A stretch of DNA of 64,000 nt from the NCBI RefSeq assembly GCF_001513785.1, contig NZ_LNQS01000001.1:806001-870000 (forward strand), written 5' to 3'. The notes beneath the pieces are model-generated. The model was not told the origin of the DNA. It did no database searches and saw nothing but the letters and a program-made list of their open reading frames with translations. Below are positions 44,055 to 52,105 of this stretch, piece after piece. The translations under genes and the position numbers were made by a program. Source of the stretch: Rheinheimera sp. EpRS3. Its GTDB lineage: Bacteria; Pseudomonadota; Gammaproteobacteria; Enterobacterales; Alteromonadaceae. Every line of letters starts with the position of its first letter. Within the stretch, counting starts at the first letter, position 1.

Positions 44055-45251
44055 ATGCGTTATCTAGGCTATGTCAGAGTAATGGTTTTTGGCAGTTTGC
44101 TCTTTGCTGCGATGGCGCAGGCCGGTTCACTGGAGCAGGCAAAAAGGCTGCATGACCGTATCGCAGGTGTACCGGCAGATGCCGCCACCTTAAGCCAGAT
44201 GCAGGCGCTGATTGATGGCGGTAATGCCACGGCGGCAGCGGAGCTGGCCATGCAGCACCCGGATTTTTACCGCACAACGCTGAAGTTATTTGCCTCAGCG
44301 GCAACCAACCGCGAGCTGGATGTGTTCGAGCCGCTGAACGATTACAGCGCCACCGTGATCGGTCTGGTGCGAGATGATGTAGATTTTCGCCAGTTGCTGC
44401 AAACCGACATTTTATATGTCGGTGCCGACAGCCTGGGTTTACCGCAGTATCAAAGTAACAATAACGAACACTATCTGGCGCTGGAGCGCGAAGCCGTCGA
44501 TTTAGCCCAGCACTTACAGCCTCGGGCGCAAAGCACGTTAAATGGTATTCCGGCAGATGCAGCCGCGGGGGTAATGACCAGTCGCGCCGCCGCGAAGGCA
44601 TTTTTTTACCTTGGCACTAACCGCGCCATGTTTCGTTTTACGCTGATGAGCCAACTGTGCACCGACTTAGAGCCGCTGCAGGATATCACCACGCCAACCG
44701 ACCGGATCCGGCAGGATGTCAGCCGCAGCCCCGGTGGTGACAGCCGTATTTTTAACAACCGCTGTGTCGGCTGTCACGCCGGCATGGACTCGTTGGCGCA
44801 AGCCTTTGCCTATTACGATTATCAGTTTACTGATGAAAGCGGCAGCAACGGCCGGGTTTTTTATCAGCAAAGCGGCACGCAAAATGAAAGCACCCAAAGC
44901 CGGGTGCAACCCAAATACCATATCAATGCCGGCACCTTCCCTTATGGCTTTCGCACACAGGACGACAGCTGGACTAACTACTGGCGCGAAGGACAAAACC
45001 AGGCGCTGGGCTGGGATAACAGCCTGCCGGGTGAAGGTAACGGCGCCAGAAGCCTGGGTCAGGAGCTGGCCAACAGCGCTGCTTTTGCTCAGTGCCAGGT
45101 AAAAAAGGTATTTCGTACGGTGTGCCTGCGCGAGCCGGAAAACCTCAGTGATGTGGCTGCACTGCACAGCATTACCGACAGTTTTCGCAGTGGCGGTTAC
45201 CGCCTGAAACAGGTGTTTGCCGACACCGCTACTTATTGTATGGGAGACTAA
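44055..45251 (+). CDS. Exported c-type heme protein (DUF1588-like pattern)
   Basis: 398 residues from ATG 44055, which has GGAGGTG upstream. Signal peptide about 1-24 (ending AQA). A helical N-terminal half is followed by RCVGCHAGMDSLAQAFAYYDY, with C237VGCH241 as c-heme motif. The phrase resembles the CxxCHxxMDPxGxxxExFD signature of the DUF1588 part of planctomycete-type cytochrome proteins. Other cysteines occur near the C-terminus. It is 23 bp after agmX-like and 3 bp before the next gene, so probably in the same operon. Confidence 0.65.
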   Translation: MRYLGYVRVMVFGSLLFAAMAQAGSLEQAKRLHDRIAGVPADAATLSQMQALIDGGNATAAAELAMQHPDFYRTTLKLFASAATNRELDVFEPLNDYSATVIGLVRDDVDFRQLLQTDILYVGADSLGLPQYQSNNNEHYLALEREAVDLAQHLQPRAQSTLNGIPADAAAGVMTSRAAAKAFFYLGTNRAMFRFTLMSQLCTDLEPLQDITTPTDRIRQDVSRSPGGDSRIFNNRCVGCHAGMDSLAQAFAYYDYQFTDESGSNGRVFYQQSGTQNESTQSRVQPKYHINAGTFPYGFRTQDDSWTNYWREGQNQALGWDNSLPGEGNGARSLGQELANSAAFAQCQVKKVFRTVCLREPENLSDVAALHSITDSFRSGGYRLKQVFADTATYCMGD

Positions 45252-45254
45252 CCG

Positions 45255-47681
45255 ATGAAGTTATTTTTACTCCCATTACTGGCGTTAAGCCTGTTGTTAG
45301 CCGGTTGCGGTGGGGCAGAAGTAGAGCAAAACCCGCCACCACCGGTACAGGAAGACAATGTTAATTACACCGGGCCTGCACCGCAAACGGCTGATATCCA
45401 GCTGTTTAAACTTACGCTGTGGGATAATATCGCCGCCGGTAACCGCTGCGGTGCCTGTCATGTTGCCGGTAATACCGCGCCATTTTTTGCCCGTAACGAC
45501 GATATTAACCTGGCCTATGCTGCTGCCACCCCGCTGGTTAATCTGGCCGATCCGGCGCAATCGCTGCTGGTAACTAAACTGGCCGGTGGCCATAATTGCT
45601 GGCAGGCCAGCGACAGTGCCTGTGCCGACACTATGGCGCAGTGGGTGCGTAACTGGGCTAACAGCACCGACACCCAAAGCGCTACCGTAACCCTGGTTGC
45701 GCCGCCGGTGCGCGAGCCCGGTGCCAGCAAAGCGTTGCCGGACGATGCCACCTTGTTTGGCGGTTCGGTGTATCCGCTGCTGCGCCAGCACTGTGTAAAC
45801 TGCCACGCGCCGGATGCACCACAAACCCAGTCGCCATTTTTTGCCGACAGCGATCTTGCCGCGGCCTATCAGGCCAGCCGTAAACTGATTAACCTCGACA
45901 GCCCAGAACTGTCGCGCTTTGTTGCCCGGCTGGCGGGAGAGTTTCATAACTGCTGGTCAAACTGTGACGATGATGCGGCCACTATGCTGGCAGCGGTGCG
46001 CCAGATAGCCGACAGTGTTGAGCTAACTGAACTTGACCCGGCATTAGTGCCGTCTAAGGCTTTGCGGCTGGACGATGGTGTGGTGGCCTCCAGTGGTGGC
46101 CGCTTTGAAGCTAACCAGATTGCGTTTTATCAGTTTAAAACCGGCAGTGGCGCTATTGCCTACGACACCTCAGGCGTAGAGCCAGCGGCAAATTTAAGCC
46201 TGCAGGGTGATATTGGCTGGGTAACCGGCTGGGGTATTCAGATTAACAGTGGCCGGGCGCAGGCCAGCACGCAAAATAGCAACAAGCTGGCCCGGCTTAT
46301 CAGCGCCACCGGTGAAATGACGGTAGAAGCCTGGGTAGTGCCGGCTAATGTGACGCAGGAAGGCCCGGCCGCTATTGTCAGCTATGCTGGCAGCAGCACC
46401 GAGCGTAACTTTACGCTGGGCCAGACACAGTACAACTACAACTTTTTACTGCGCTCTGCCGCCACGGATTTTGCCGGTTTGCCGGCATTAAGCACAGCAG
46501 ATGCCGATCAACTGCTGCAGGCTACATTGCAGCATGTGGTGCTGACACAAGACCCGGTAAACGGCCGGCGCATTTATATCAATGGCCAGGACAGCGGTGC
46601 GCGCGACACCGCAGATGCTATCCGTAACTGGGATGACAGCTATGCGCTGATTGTCGGTAACGAAGCCAACGGCAACCGCCAATGGCAGGGCACCATGCGC
46701 TTGCTGGCTATTCACAATAAAGCCTTAACTGCAGCGCAAATTCAGCAAAACTATAATGTTGGTGTCGGGCAGAAGTTTTACCTGTTATTTGGCGTTGGCG
46801 AGCTGATTAACCTGCCCGACAGTTATATTGTGTTTGAGGTAGCCCAGTTTGATAATTACTCTTATCTGTTTAACTCGCCCTATCTGGTAAATCTGGAGGG
46901 GCGCAGCCTGCCACAGGCACTGACGATTAGCGGCATGGCGATAGGCATTAACGGTCAAGAAGCGGTAACCGGCCAGAGCTGGCTAAAACAACGTTTTAAC
47001 CTGGCATCCGGCACGCCACTGTCAGAAGGGGCCGAGTTGTCGGCGCAGGGCACTATTATTGCTGCTGAGCAAGGCGCGGCCAGCGACGAGTTCTTTTTAT
47101 CGTTCGGCCGTATTGGCGAGCTGGAAAATGTGCGCACCGGCATCAGTGTGCCGGTGCAACAGATTACCGCCAGCACCAGAGAGAGTAGTGATATTGGCCT
47201 GAGAACCTTTGCAGAAATTCATGCCAGTATGAGCGCGCTGACCGGCGTAGCACAAGAACAAAGCGCGGTAGCAGACATTTACCAGACCATACAGCGGCAG
47301 TTACCGGCAGCTGAGGCTATCGATACCTTTGTCTCGGCGCAGCAGATGGCGATCACGCAGTTAGCTATCGCTTACTGTAATGCCGCTATTGAAGATACCA
47401 GTTTGCGCCAAAGCTGGTTCCCGGCGGCAGATTTTAGTGCCAGCCCGGCTATCACCTACAGCCTGGCTAACCGGCCGTTGGTTGTGCAGCCGCTACTTAA
47501 CCGGTTAATGCCGTTGTCACCGGCAAGCTCAGCATCGCCGGCCGATGTTGAAGCTGAACTGGATGCGCTGATCACCCGCTTAAGCACCTGCAGCGGCGCT
47601 TGTAGCAGTGACCGCAGCCTTACCATTGCCAAAGCGGCCTGTACTGCGGTACTGGCCAGTGCAGAACTGCTGGTGCAGTAG
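45255..47681 (+). CDS. Di-heme LamG-domain lipoprotein
   Basis: An 808-residue lipoprotein with lipobox LAGC near residue 18. Two c-heme motifs follow: C65GACH69 and C180VNCH184, each in a similar setting (RNDDINLAYAAATPLVNL versus FADSDLAAAYQASRKLINL), so the region is an internal duplication of one mono-heme module. Residues about 350-505 form a LamG/concanavalin-like domain (GEMTVEAWVVPA, HVVLTQDPVNGRRIYINGQ, WQGTMRLLAIHNKALTAAQIQQNYNVG) that may bind glycans or the cell surface. The rest is unassigned. Surface-exposed redox function is inferred. Confidence 0.7.
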   Translation: MKLFLLPLLALSLLLAGCGGAEVEQNPPPPVQEDNVNYTGPAPQTADIQLFKLTLWDNIAAGNRCGACHVAGNTAPFFARNDDINLAYAAATPLVNLADPAQSLLVTKLAGGHNCWQASDSACADTMAQWVRNWANSTDTQSATVTLVAPPVREPGASKALPDDATLFGGSVYPLLRQHCVNCHAPDAPQTQSPFFADSDLAAAYQASRKLINLDSPELSRFVARLAGEFHNCWSNCDDDAATMLAAVRQIADSVELTELDPALVPSKALRLDDGVVASSGGRFEANQIAFYQFKTGSGAIAYDTSGVEPAANLSLQGDIGWVTGWGIQINSGRAQASTQNSNKLARLISATGEMTVEAWVVPANVTQEGPAAIVSYAGSSTERNFTLGQTQYNYNFLLRSAATDFAGLPALSTADADQLLQATLQHVVLTQDPVNGRRIYINGQDSGARDTADAIRNWDDSYALIVGNEANGNRQWQGTMRLLAIHNKALTAAQIQQNYNVGVGQKFYLLFGVGELINLPDSYIVFEVAQFDNYSYLFNSPYLVNLEGRSLPQALTISGMAIGINGQEAVTGQSWLKQRFNLASGTPLSEGAELSAQGTIIAAEQGAASDEFFLSFGRIGELENVRTGISVPVQQITASTRESSDIGLRTFAEIHASMSALTGVAQEQSAVADIYQTIQRQLPAAEAIDTFVSAQQMAITQLAIAYCNAAIEDTSLRQSWFPAADFSASPAITYSLANRPLVVQPLLNRLMPLSPASSASPADVEAELDALITRLSTCSGACSSDRSLTIAKAACTAVLASAELLVQ

Positions 47682-47691
47682 GAGATAAAAG

Positions 47692-49269
47692 ATGAAAAGA
47701 GCAAAACCTTTGCACCCCGACAGCCCGTTGCTGCATGCCTGCCACAGTAAACCGGTAAGCCGACGCGACTTTATCGCCTGTGGTTTAAGTTACGGCGCTG
47801 CAGTGCTAACCACTGGCTCGGTATTTGGCATGTTTGCTAACCCCGGTAAAGCACAGGCGCAGTTATCACCTGATTTAGAAGCGCTAAAACAGCTGTGCGG
47901 TATTAATGTGCAGGGCGCTGGTAAAATTCCGTTTATTTGCTTCGACTTAGCCGGTGGCGCCAATATTGCCGGTTCTAATGTGTTGGTGGGCGGTGCAGGG
48001 GGCCAGCTCGATTTTTTATCGGTGCAGGGCTACAGTAAACTGGGCCTGCCGCCGGATATGGTGCCAACAGCAGTTAATGCCGCTAACCCGGCCGGGGGCT
48101 TTGTTAATAATCAGCTGGGGTTGGCGTTTCACAGCGATTCACAAATGCTGGCCGGCATTTTAGAGCGTACCACTTTGGCTACCCAAGCCATGACCAATGG
48201 CGCTGTGTTACCGTCACGCTCGGAAAACGATACCGGCAATAACCCGCATAACCCGATGTACGCTATTGCCAAAGCCGGTGCCAGCGGTTCATTAATGCCA
48301 TTGGTAGGGTCGCGCAATTCAGATTCCGGCGCTAACTCTATGGCACCAATGGAGTTTTATAATGCCGAACTGCGGCCGACCAAAATTGACCGGCCAAGTG
48401 ATGTTACCGGCCTGGTTGATGTTGGCGATTTGTTCGGCCTGTTAAACCAAAATGATGCCGTGGCGGTGATGGAATCTGTGCAGCGCATCAGCGACAGCAA
48501 ACTAAGCCGGGTTAATACCAATATCAGCCGCGATGCGGTGATTAAAGATCTGATCCGCTGTGGTTATGTAAAAAGTGCTGATCTGGCCGATCGCTTTGGT
48601 AACCCGGCGACACTGGATCCGGCCGCTGATGTGGATATTGTCGGTGCGGCCGGTATTTTTAGCGCGGCAGAATTTAACGGCGATGCCGAGTTTCGTAAAA
48701 CCGCTTCGGTAATGAAGCTGGTGGTAAATGGCTTTGCCGGTGCGGGTTCCATCACCATTGGGGGTTACGACTACCACACCGGTGAACGCGGTACCGGTGA
48801 GCTGCGCGATTTACGCGCCGGCCGTTGTATTGGCGCCTGCCTGGAATATGCCGCAAGAATGAACCAGCCGCTGATGATTTATGTGTACAGTGATGGCTCG
48901 GTAGACAGCAACGGCCGTATTGACGATTCAGAAGCAGGTCGGGGTAAAGGCGAGTGGACTGGCGATAACTCCTCCACTGCTGCCTCTTTTCTGCTGGTAT
49001 ACAGCCCCAATGGCCGCCCCTCTTTGCTGGGTGGTACCACGGCGGAGCAGGCCAGACATCAGCAAATTGGCTTTATGCGGCCGGATGCGTCGGTAGAAAC
49101 CGGCTCATCGGTGGCAGCGAACAACGTTAACCTGCTGGTGCAAACAGTGCTGTTAAACTATCTGGCACTAAGCGGTGAGCAAAACCGTCTGGCCGAAGTG
49201 GCACCGTTTCATGGTTTAGGTAATGCTGCCAGTATTGACCGCCTTACAGCATTTGAGCCTATTGTTTAG
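47692..49269 (+). CDS. Tat-exported DUF1501-like protein
   Basis: A 525-residue protein. A twin-arginine motif SRRDFIACG (residues 23-31) and a hydrophobic stretch lead to a likely cleavage near AQA at about 56. The body resembles DUF1501/DUF1552 proteins of the alkaline-phosphatase-like fold: FICFDLAGGANIAGSN near the start, GGYDYHTGERGTGELRDL at about 357-374 and IYVYSDGSVDSNGRIDDSE near 400. Catalytic residues cannot be assigned by eye. In planctomycetes DUF1501 genes pair with c-heme proteins; here it follows two c-heme genes. It is the last gene of the ~20-kb run. Confidence 0.55.
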   Translation: MKRAKPLHPDSPLLHACHSKPVSRRDFIACGLSYGAAVLTTGSVFGMFANPGKAQAQLSPDLEALKQLCGINVQGAGKIPFICFDLAGGANIAGSNVLVGGAGGQLDFLSVQGYSKLGLPPDMVPTAVNAANPAGGFVNNQLGLAFHSDSQMLAGILERTTLATQAMTNGAVLPSRSENDTGNNPHNPMYAIAKAGASGSLMPLVGSRNSDSGANSMAPMEFYNAELRPTKIDRPSDVTGLVDVGDLFGLLNQNDAVAVMESVQRISDSKLSRVNTNISRDAVIKDLIRCGYVKSADLADRFGNPATLDPAADVDIVGAAGIFSAAEFNGDAEFRKTASVMKLVVNGFAGAGSITIGGYDYHTGERGTGELRDLRAGRCIGACLEYAARMNQPLMIYVYSDGSVDSNGRIDDSEAGRGKGEWTGDNSSTAASFLLVYSPNGRPSLLGGTTAEQARHQQIGFMRPDASVETGSSVAANNVNLLVQTVLLNYLALSGEQNRLAEVAPFHGLGNAASIDRLTAFEPIV

Positions 49270-49348
49270 CTATTTTTTTGCAGCGGCAGGCAAAGTGGCT
49301 TCGCCGGGCTTATAGTTGATGTCTGTGCGTTTTATTGCAGGGTGCATA

Positions 49349-50155
49349 ATGAAAGGGTTTCTGGCGCTTATTGTTAGCTGCATTCTTAGCCAGCCGGTAT
49401 ACAGCTGCACTTTACGTATGGGCATTGAAACCAGCTTCGCACCTTACATCATGCAGCACGGCGACAGCTGGCGAGGTATGAATGTTGAGCTGCTGCAACG
49501 GTTGGTGCAAGAGATAGGCTGCGAGCTTGAGTTTATTCACAGCCCCTGGCTGCGTTCGTTAAAGCTAATCGAGCAGGGCGAGCTGGATGTGTTAAGCCAC
49601 CTTAGCTATAACGCTGAACGCAGCAAACAGTTTGCTTTTATTGGCCCGCATCAGCAGGAAACCATTTATCTGGTAGGTTTGCCGCGTGCTTTCCCCGGCC
49701 TTACTGCGGTAGAGCAATTACAAAACAGCGGCACCACCGGCATTATCGCGCTGCTAAATGGGGCTTATTACGGTGACAAGCTGGACAGCATTTTAAATGA
49801 TGCAAAAAACCGCACCCGTTTTGTGTTTATCCGCGGTAACGAAGATAAGCAGGCATTATTACTCAATGGCCGGGTGCACGGTGTGCTGGAAGACATTGCG
49901 GCTTACCATTACTGGAAAGTACAGCCAGGTTTACCCACGGCAGATTACATACCGTTGTTTCAGGTGCATCAGAGCATGGTGTATTTTGGCTTTAACCTTC
50001 GCACCATTAGCAGCATACAGTTACAACAATTAGCGCAGGCCTGGCAAAAACTGTACGCAGACGGCACTCTGGCCGCTATTGTGCAGCGTTATCCGCTGTC
50101 CGGTTATCAGATTAAACTGCCCAAACCCGCTTCTTTATTGCCTGCAACAGAATAA
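49349..50155 (+). CDS. Periplasmic solute-binding protein (SBP_bac_3 type)
   Basis: About 268 residues from ATG 49349 (AGGGTG upstream; an in-frame ATG lies at 49319). Signal peptide about 1-19 (ending VYS). The extracellular solute-binding family 3 fold is visible: LRMGIETSFAPYIMQHGDSWRGMNVELLQRLVQEIGCELEFIHSPW, then IEQGELDVLSHLSYNAERSKQFAFIGPHQQETIYLVG and a C-terminal LAQAWQKLYADGTLAAIVQRY. No ABC transporter genes are nearby, so it may be an orphan binding or sensing protein. It lies 79 bp after the DUF1501-like gene and converges on apbE. Confidence 0.8.
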   Translation: MKGFLALIVSCILSQPVYSCTLRMGIETSFAPYIMQHGDSWRGMNVELLQRLVQEIGCELEFIHSPWLRSLKLIEQGELDVLSHLSYNAERSKQFAFIGPHQQETIYLVGLPRAFPGLTAVEQLQNSGTTGIIALLNGAYYGDKLDSILNDAKNRTRFVFIRGNEDKQALLLNGRVHGVLEDIAAYHYWKVQPGLPTADYIPLFQVHQSMVYFGFNLRTISSIQLQQLAQAWQKLYADGTLAAIVQRYPLSGYQIKLPKPASLLPATE

Positions 50156-50168
50156 ACCAGCAGGCAAC

Positions 50169-51167
50169 TCAGGGTTGGCTCAGGCCGCTGGAAAAATGCA
50201 TTTGCCGCTCTGCGGTAATAAATATGGCGTCATAACCATCGATTTGTTCAATCAGTGCCATACCCTGCTTTAATCCCAATACAAATAATGTGGTAGATAA
50301 TGCATCGGTTTGGGTGGTGTCAGCACCGGTCACTGTTACGCTAAGCAGGCCGGTAGCACTTTGGCCGGTTTTAGGGTCCAGAATATGATGGTAGCGCACA
50401 CCATCTTCAATAAAGTAACGTTCATAATCGCCTGATGTGCTGATAGCACTGTTTTCCAGTGGTAACTGGGCGGCGTATTTATCGTCCTGGCGCGGGTGTT
50501 TAATGGCTACCAGCCAGGGTTTGCCTCTTTTATCGCCCAACAGGCGGGTATCACCACCGGCAGTAAGCAACGCATTGCTGATGCCATGCTGTGCCAGTAA
50601 GGCAATGCTGCGCTCAACCGCATAACCTTTGGCTATGCCGCCCAGATCAATTTTAACGCCAGGCTGGGCAAAGCGGACGGTGTTATTTTTTAGTAGTTCA
50701 ACGCTCTGATAATTAACATATTGTCTGGCTTTTTGTAGCTCTGTAGCGTCAGGCTTTTTATGGTTACGGTAATCGTAGTAAAAACCGACTGAAGCAAAGG
50801 TAATATCAAAAGCACCGTTGCTTTGCTGTGAAATCTGCTTGGCGCGCTGCAATAACTGATACATCTCAGCAGATACCTGCACCGGTTTTTTTGCCGCTTC
50901 GCGGTTTAACAGGCTGAGTTCACTGCTGGCAATGTAAGGGCTCATCAGCTGGTTTATCCGCTCAAACTCGGCCTGCACTTCACTGATCAGCTGTTCTGCT
51001 TGTTTGCTGTCTTCACTCCACAGCTCAATATAGGCCTGAGTACCCAGTGTCTGAAACGACTTTTGTTGCCACTGCGCATTAGCAGTGGCTGTGAACTGCA
51101 GCAAAAACACAGCAATAACAAAACAGAACAGAGCGGGCTGGCGGCATGGTTTCATTAAAAAAGTCAT
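50169..51167 (-). CDS. apbE: FAD:protein FMN transferase ApbE
   Basis: Attaches FMN covalently to Thr/Ser of exported redox proteins. 332 residues with a signal peptide (cleavage near NAQ at about 31). Conserved parts are TLGTQAYIELW, INQLMSPYIASSELSLLN, NGAFDITFASVGFYYDYR, KIDLGGIAKGYAVERSIALL, NALLTAGGDTRLLG and HHILDPKTGQSATGLLSVTVTGADTTQTDALSTTLFVLG. The gene is opposite in strand to the preceding cluster and converges on the solute-binding gene. The only candidate substrate I found nearby is the DUF3570 protein (SGAS motif). Confidence 0.92.
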   Translation of the reverse strand: MTFLMKPCRQPALFCFVIAVFLLQFTATANAQWQQKSFQTLGTQAYIELWSEDSKQAEQLISEVQAEFERINQLMSPYIASSELSLLNREAAKKPVQVSAEMYQLLQRAKQISQQSNGAFDITFASVGFYYDYRNHKKPDATELQKARQYVNYQSVELLKNNTVRFAQPGVKIDLGGIAKGYAVERSIALLAQHGISNALLTAGGDTRLLGDKRGKPWLVAIKHPRQDDKYAAQLPLENSAISTSGDYERYFIEDGVRYHHILDPKTGQSATGLLSVTVTGADTTQTDALSTTLFVLGLKQGMALIEQIDGYDAIFITAERQMHFSSGLSQP

Positions 51168-51523
51168 AAATAATATCTGCCAATATCTAAACGAAAATCA
51201 CTGCAATTCACTGTATCACCTTATGTAATTCATCAGCCAGGCCTAATATAGCTAATGCAGATATTAAATGTATTTCTAATGAAAATATCAATTTATTTGA
51301 TAAATTTATTATATGTTTGCAAAGCGCTAAACAATCACTATCTTTAATCGCATTATGTAAATGCTCCTTGTATAAATAACCCGCTGTTTGTTTTTGTTAT
51401 TTGTTTTTACTGTTGTTGGGGACTAAAAGCGCAGTTAAAAGCGCTGCCGGTATTCACTGTTAATCTGAAGTATCGTTCACAGCCAAGAAGGCTGTGTGGT
51501 GTTCGTTTGGCTGGAAACACAAC
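51168..51523. promoter_or_regulatory. AT-rich divergent region before the injection-system genes
   Basis: A 356-bp gap between apbE and the cap-protein gene, without a convincing gene. It contains a 10-bp inverted repeat TAATATCTGC/GCAGATATTA (51171-51180 with 51257-51266), an AT-rich stretch (about 51240-51400), a small AGCGC/GCGCT dyad near 51428-51444 and a 7-bp hairpin just before the cap gene. The main promoter of the injection-system operon and that of apbE should lie here; I cannot place -35/-10 boxes with confidence. Confidence 0.5.
51478..51496 (+). promoter_or_regulatory. Hairpin in the leader of the injection-system operon
   Basis: CACAGCC (51478-51484) pairs with GGCTGTG (51490-51496) around AAGAA, ending 27 bases before the first ATG. 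No U-tract follows, so it is not a standard terminator. It could stabilise or regulate the leader mRNA. Confidence 0.4.
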
Positions 51524-52105
51524 ATGATAGCAAAGACGTTGTCACAGTTGGCGGTGCAATTAAACCGTTTTTTGCGGCATAACTTCAAACTGGAAGAAGA
51601 TGTGGTGCTGGTGTCGAACTTAAATGAGGCCGATGGCACCGTATTGACCCAGGTTAATAACAAACTGGTGCTATTTTTAGTTGGCATCGAAAAAGAAGCC
51701 GCTTCGCGCAGTAAAACAACATTGCTGGATACCGGCTTTGCCCGCAGTGCTAACAGTGCCCCGCCACTGCATCTGAATTTGTATGTCATGCTGGCCGCCA
51801 ATTTTAATGGCACTAACTACAGCGATGCGCTGACATTACTGTCGGCCAGTATCAGTTTTTTTCAGCGCAATCCGCTGTTTACTCATCAAAACCTGCCTGA
51901 TCTTGACCCCTCTATTGAACGGCTGGCGCTGGATATGGAAAACCTGAGCATTCAGGATGCCAGTAACCTGTGGGGCATGTTAAGCGGTAAATACCTGCCA
52001 TCGGTACTATACAAAGTGCGGATGATTAGCTTTGACGGCGCGGATATTTACAGCCAAAGCAGCTTATTGCGCAAACCGGCCACTGATGTTGGAACTCAGT
52101 CATGA
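51524..52105 (+). CDS. DUF4255 protein (Afp16/Pvc16-like tube or sheath cap)
   Basis: 193 residues from ATG 51524. The DUF4255 N-terminal pattern is clear: IAKTLSQLAVQLNRFLRHNFKLEEDVVLVSNL, then PPLHLNLYVMLAANFNGTNYSDALTLLSASISFFQRNPLF and a C-terminal YLPSVLYKVRMISFDGADI. In Afp and PVC particles this protein terminates the tube/sheath at the distal end and sets the finished length. In those loci it is usually the last structural gene; here it comes first, an altered order. It overlaps the next gene as ATGA. Confidence 0.85.
   Translation: MIAKTLSQLAVQLNRFLRHNFKLEEDVVLVSNLNEADGTVLTQVNNKLVLFLVGIEKEAASRSKTTLLDTGFARSANSAPPLHLNLYVMLAANFNGTNYSDALTLLSASISFFQRNPLFTHQNLPDLDPSIERLALDMENLSIQDASNLWGMLSGKYLPSVLYKVRMISFDGADIYSQSSLLRKPATDVGTQS

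Noticed and set aside
45297-45947. Antisense frame of 216 codons opposite the LamG/heme lipoprotein
   Set aside because: No family resemblance; the plus-strand gene has lipobox and heme motifs at the same place.
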